NCBI GenBank assembly: GCA_020849205.1
Contig: JADLGS010000042.1
Coordinates: 1-6,032, forward strand
Direction: 5' to 3'
DNA: 6,032 bases
Source: Candidatus Falkowiibacteriota bacterium
Lineage (GTDB): Bacteria; Patescibacteriota; Patescibacteriia; CAIXNZ01; JADLGS01
Below, one piece after another: positions 3,760-6,032 of this stretch (within the stretch, counting starts at the first letter, position 1; each line of letters begins with the position of its first letter). The notes beneath the pieces were generated by a model. It was not told the origin of the DNA. It made no database searches and was given only the letters and a program-made list of their open reading frames with translations. A program made the translations under genes and the position numbers.

Positions 3760-4311
3760 GTGAGAATGAAGCGATATCATGGGCATCAACAGTTTCAAAA
3801 GGTTGAAGAGCTCTACGAAATCAACGAAAAGATCCGCGTACCAGTCGTTTTTTTGATTAGTGACGAAGGTCCATTGGGAGAATTTCCTATTGATGAGGCA
3901 TTAGCAAAAGCTCAAGAAGCGGAGCTTGATTTAGTATTGGTTGGACCAAAGGCTACTCCGCCTGTTGCTAAGATCTTGGACTACAAGTCTTTTAAATACC
4001 AAAAAGAAAAAGAGGCAAAGAAACAAAAAGCTCATTCAAAGCAAACTCAAATCAAGATTTTGCGCCTTTCACCGCGTATTGGAAAACACGACTTTGATGT
4101 TCGCGTGAACAAAGCCGTTGAATTTATTCAAGATAAAGATAAGGTTAAGGTAGAAATTCAATTAAAGGGAAGAGAAAAGGCTCACGCTGACGTTGCTTTT
4201 GATGTGATCAAAGAATTTGTTACTACCGTTGAGGGGTTGGTAAAAACTCGAGTTGAAGCGCCTGTTAAAAAAGAAGGCTCTACTGTTGGAACAATCCTTG
4301 GTCCACAATAA
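3760..4311 (+). CDS. infC: translation initiation factor IF-3
   Basis: The 183-residue protein binds the 30S subunit, blocks premature 50S joining and checks start-codon/initiator-tRNA pairing. The N-terminal domain runs from about 17 to 82: YEINEKIRVPVVFLISDEG, then DEALAKAQEAELDLVLVGPKATPPVAKILDY. A Lys-rich helical linker (80-95) leads to the C-terminal domain (97-183), with LRLSPRIGKHDFDVRVNKAVEF and a GREKAH turn followed by the final beta strands. The signature helix reads KILDYKSFKYQKEK, where most IF-3s have DYGKF, so the G-K pair is replaced by K-S. An in-frame TAG at 3742 limits the start to GTG 3760 or ATG 3766. I give the first, but the second, two codons in, is equally possible. 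infC genes often use unusual starts. No Shine-Dalgarno is visible. It heads an operon with the two membrane proteins downstream, not with rpmI-rplT. Confidence 0.95.
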   Translation: MRMKRYHGHQQFQKVEELYEINEKIRVPVVFLISDEGPLGEFPIDEALAKAQEAELDLVLVGPKATPPVAKILDYKSFKYQKEKEAKKQKAHSKQTQIKILRLSPRIGKHDFDVRVNKAVEFIQDKDKVKVEIQLKGREKAHADVAFDVIKEFVTTVEGLVKTRVEAPVKKEGSTVGTILGPQ

Positions 4312-4317
4312 TTTCTC

Positions 4318-5352
4318 ATGCAAAACTCGCAAAACTACAAAATTGATATCAGCATGCAAACACTGTTTAAGGTGCTTGGCGTGATTGCTGTAATTGGATT
4401 TTTGTATCTCATCAAAGATGTGCTCGCAATTTTGTTTGTGGCGCTTCTTTTAATTTTGTTGTTGCAACCAAGCGTCCGTTTCATTGCATCAAAAGGAATT
4501 CCGCGACCACTCGCGGTACTGCTCATGTACATTATTTCGCTTGGCGCGTTGGTCGCGGTATTCTCGCTTGTAGTGCCAGCGATTATCAAGGAGACAGAGC
4601 AAGCAGTTGTTGTGCTTGAAAACTATAGCGCGCAAGCAGCTTCGTTTTTTGGAATCCAACTACAACCACAATTTAATGATGCCACTCAAGCACTTGCTAA
4701 CCTCAAAGAGTTTTTGCCAAACGCAACGCGCGATTTATTTTCACAACTTTCAAACTTCTTGCGCGCGCTTGTGACAGTAGCTGTTGTGCTTGTCATCACA
4801 TTTTATGGACTTGTCGAAGAAGATGCGTTTAAGAGCGCGGTGCGTACTTTTGTGCCAAGTAAATTTCAACCATACTTGTATCATCTTGCGGGAAGAGTCC
4901 AGCGTCAACTTGGACTTTGGATGCGCGCGCAGTTGTTACTTGCACTTTTTATCTTTTGTATGATTTTTGTTGGACTAACGATTTTGGGAGTAGAGTATGC
5001 GCTCGTACTTGCCTTACTTGCTGGCGTACTTGAATTCATTCCATATGTTGGCCCAATCTTAACAGGTTTCGCGGCAATTGCGCTTACTTTTTTTGCAAAT
5101 CCATTCAAAGCGTTACTCGTGCTCATATTGTTTATCGTGATTCAACAAGTAGAAAATCATATCCTTGTGCCTAAGGTGATGCAAAAAACAACAGGACTTA
5201 ATCCTTTGATTTCAATCACAGCCCTTCTCATTGGCGCAAGACTCGCGGGATTTGTGGGATTGTTGCTTGCTATTCCCGTGACACTTGCCTTGTCAGTATT
5301 TTTTGAAGATTTCATTACGCGAAATAGCGCGCCTTTAACAGAAACGGAATAA
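4318..5352 (+). CDS. AI-2E family membrane protein (putative transporter/permease)
   Basis: This 344-residue polytopic membrane protein belongs to the PF01594 family. Hydrophobic stretches are at about 16-50 (two closely spaced spans), 64-88, 147-166, 203-240, 243-260, 264-277 and 295-328. The segment of about 90-145 between spans is the usual extracytoplasmic loop. Family signatures are clear: LEFIPYVGPILTG (238-250), QQVENHILVPKVM (276-288) and GLNPLISITALLIGARLAGFVG (293-314) followed by AIPV. Members include YdgG/TqsA, linked to autoinducer-2 export, and Na+/H+ antiporter-like proteins. The true substrate here cannot be told from sequence. It starts six bases after infC and ends two bases before the next gene, so it is co-transcribed. 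ATG 4318 is preferred over the ATG at 4354 because KIDIS before the first span is typical of the family. Confidence 0.93.
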   Translation: MQNSQNYKIDISMQTLFKVLGVIAVIGFLYLIKDVLAILFVALLLILLLQPSVRFIASKGIPRPLAVLLMYIISLGALVAVFSLVVPAIIKETEQAVVVLENYSAQAASFFGIQLQPQFNDATQALANLKEFLPNATRDLFSQLSNFLRALVTVAVVLVITFYGLVEEDAFKSAVRTFVPSKFQPYLYHLAGRVQRQLGLWMRAQLLLALFIFCMIFVGLTILGVEYALVLALLAGVLEFIPYVGPILTGFAAIALTFFANPFKALLVLILFIVIQQVENHILVPKVMQKTTGLNPLISITALLIGARLAGFVGLLLAIPVTLALSVFFEDFITRNSAPLTETE

Positions 5353-5354
5353 CT

Positions 5355-6032
5355 ATGCGCGTAGATCATTCGTTTAATAATCAAATCGAAGAGCAACTCT
5401 CAAAGCTTGAACAAAAAATTGATTCAAAGCGTGGCGGAGGAGGAAGGTGTTGCGGATGCTTCTCATTTCTTGTTGTACTCGTGCTAGCGATTATATCTTT
5501 GGGTATGTATGTTGGTGCAAAAGCGGGTTTCATTGAGATTCCATATGTGAATCACTATATATACAAGCGACCTCAGCCTAGTTATCTCGTGACTGCAAGT
5601 GACGTTTCACAATCAACGCTTATTGAACAACTCAAAAAGAAATCGGTAGTCGCGCTTTTGACCAAACAATCAGTTGAAGTTCCGTTGGTGATTAGTGATG
5701 CATATCTTTCAAGTGTATTACGCTCAACTATTGAGACGCAAAACAAAAAAGTAGAACTTGCGCAGGTTGCGGTGCTTGAACGATATCTTGAAGTGTATGT
5801 TGCGAATGGCGATATGGTAGTGACGATGGGAGTCGTCCCTACACTTGTAGAAGGGAAGGTGAAACTTGAAGTAGAATTTGTGCGACTTGGAAATCTCAAT
5901 CTTCCAAAGTCGGTTGGAGGTTTAGCGCTTCGATTAGTGCTTGGAAATGTAGTAAATGGTTTAACCACAGGATTAAAGTTTTTTGGCGACATCAAAGAAG
6001 TGAAGTTGGTTGATGAAGGATTAGAAATATTA
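5355..6032 (+). CDS. single-span membrane-anchored protein, YpmS/DUF2140-like (3' end beyond window)
   Basis: The frame is open for 226 codons from ATG 5355 to the window end without a stop, so the gene is incomplete. The N-terminus (1-30) is charged with a short coiled-coil-like stretch IEEQLSKLEQKI, then a GGGG linker and a cysteine cluster RCCGC (31-35). A membrane span follows at about 36-57 (FSFLVVLVLAIISLGMYVGA). The rest (58-226) should lie outside the membrane. Its middle has a pattern of short beta strands (LEVYVANGDMVVTMGVV, then GKVKLEVEFVRLGNLNLPKSVGG) that resembles YpmS/DUF2140 extracytoplasmic domains. This is resemblance by eye only. It starts two bases after the AI-2E gene, with no clear Shine-Dalgarno, so translational coupling is likely. 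Function unknown, possibly envelope-related. Confidence 0.8.
   Translation, partial: MRVDHSFNNQIEEQLSKLEQKIDSKRGGGGRCCGCFSFLVVLVLAIISLGMYVGAKAGFIEIPYVNHYIYKRPQPSYLVTASDVSQSTLIEQLKKKSVVALLTKQSVEVPLVISDAYLSSVLRSTIETQNKKVELAQVAVLERYLEVYVANGDMVVTMGVVPTLVEGKVKLEVEFVRLGNLNLPKSVGGLALRLVLGNVVNGLTTGLKFFGDIKEVKLVDEGLEIL

Noticed and set aside
3600..3806. Plus-strand open frame of 68 codons (MKIGKGESLL...) before infC
   Set aside because: It starts inside the long inverted repeat, overlaps the infC start in another frame and spans the infC promoter. The composition is not protein-like.
5582..5995. Minus-strand open frame of 137 codons opposite the last gene
   Set aside because: It is a Ser/Thr-rich shadow of the well-formed plus-strand gene starting at 5355, which is coupled to its upstream neighbour and has a membrane span.

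Overview
The window reads as chromosomal DNA from a small-genome bacterium of moderate to low GC, most likely a Candidate Phyla Radiation (Patescibacteria, Parcubacteria-like) organism. This is an inference. It rests on no recognisable Shine-Dalgarno in front of any gene, -10 boxes lying directly at start codons, a tmRNA gene with no encoded CCA, a small GIY-YIG protein, divergent but intact ribosomal proteins and IF3, and an IF3/AI-2E-family pair. No long gene carries an in-frame TGA, and all seven complete genes plus the tmRNA tag end in TAA. This argues against the TGA-as-glycine code of Gracilibacteria/Absconditabacteria.

Layout. Bases 1-135 hold the probable 3' end of an unidentified gene and a long hairpin. 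Bases 140-245 are an AT-rich segment with 18-bp inverted ends that runs into the start of a Y-family (translesion) DNA polymerase gene, dinB-like, 249-1451 (+). A bidirectional terminator separates it from the convergent ribosomal pair rpmI (L35, 2036-1845) and rplT (L20, 1841-1497) on the minus strand. A divergent intergenic region (2037-2240) carries promoters for both directions and an array of 7-bp repeats. It is followed by smpB (2241-2696) and, after one base, the tmRNA gene ssrA (2698-3087). A REP-like palindromic GC-rich repeat with a terminator starts at the very end of ssrA. Then come a small GIY-YIG nuclease-family gene (3220-3492) with a strong terminator, a second 7-bp repeat array in inverted orientation, and a long imperfect inverted repeat (3583-3647). 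The last block is an apparent operon: infC (IF3, 3760-4311), an AI-2E-family membrane protein (4318-5352) and a membrane-anchored protein of uncertain function (5355 to the window end, incomplete).

How the genes fit together. Most of the window serves translation. L35 and L20 are large-subunit proteins, IF3 controls initiation, and SmpB plus tmRNA rescue stalled ribosomes and tag their products for degradation. The common infC-rpmI-rplT operon is split here: rpmI-rplT lies on the opposite strand, with smpB-ssrA and the GIY-YIG gene between it and infC.

I saw no CRISPR, no transposase and no recognisable large novel system. The items most worth a second look are the 1-nt smpB/ssrA junction with a long tag ending PVAA, the inverted 7-bp repeat arrays around smpB-ssrA-GIY-YIG, the repeat joined to the tmRNA 3' end, and the apparently leaderless promoters.
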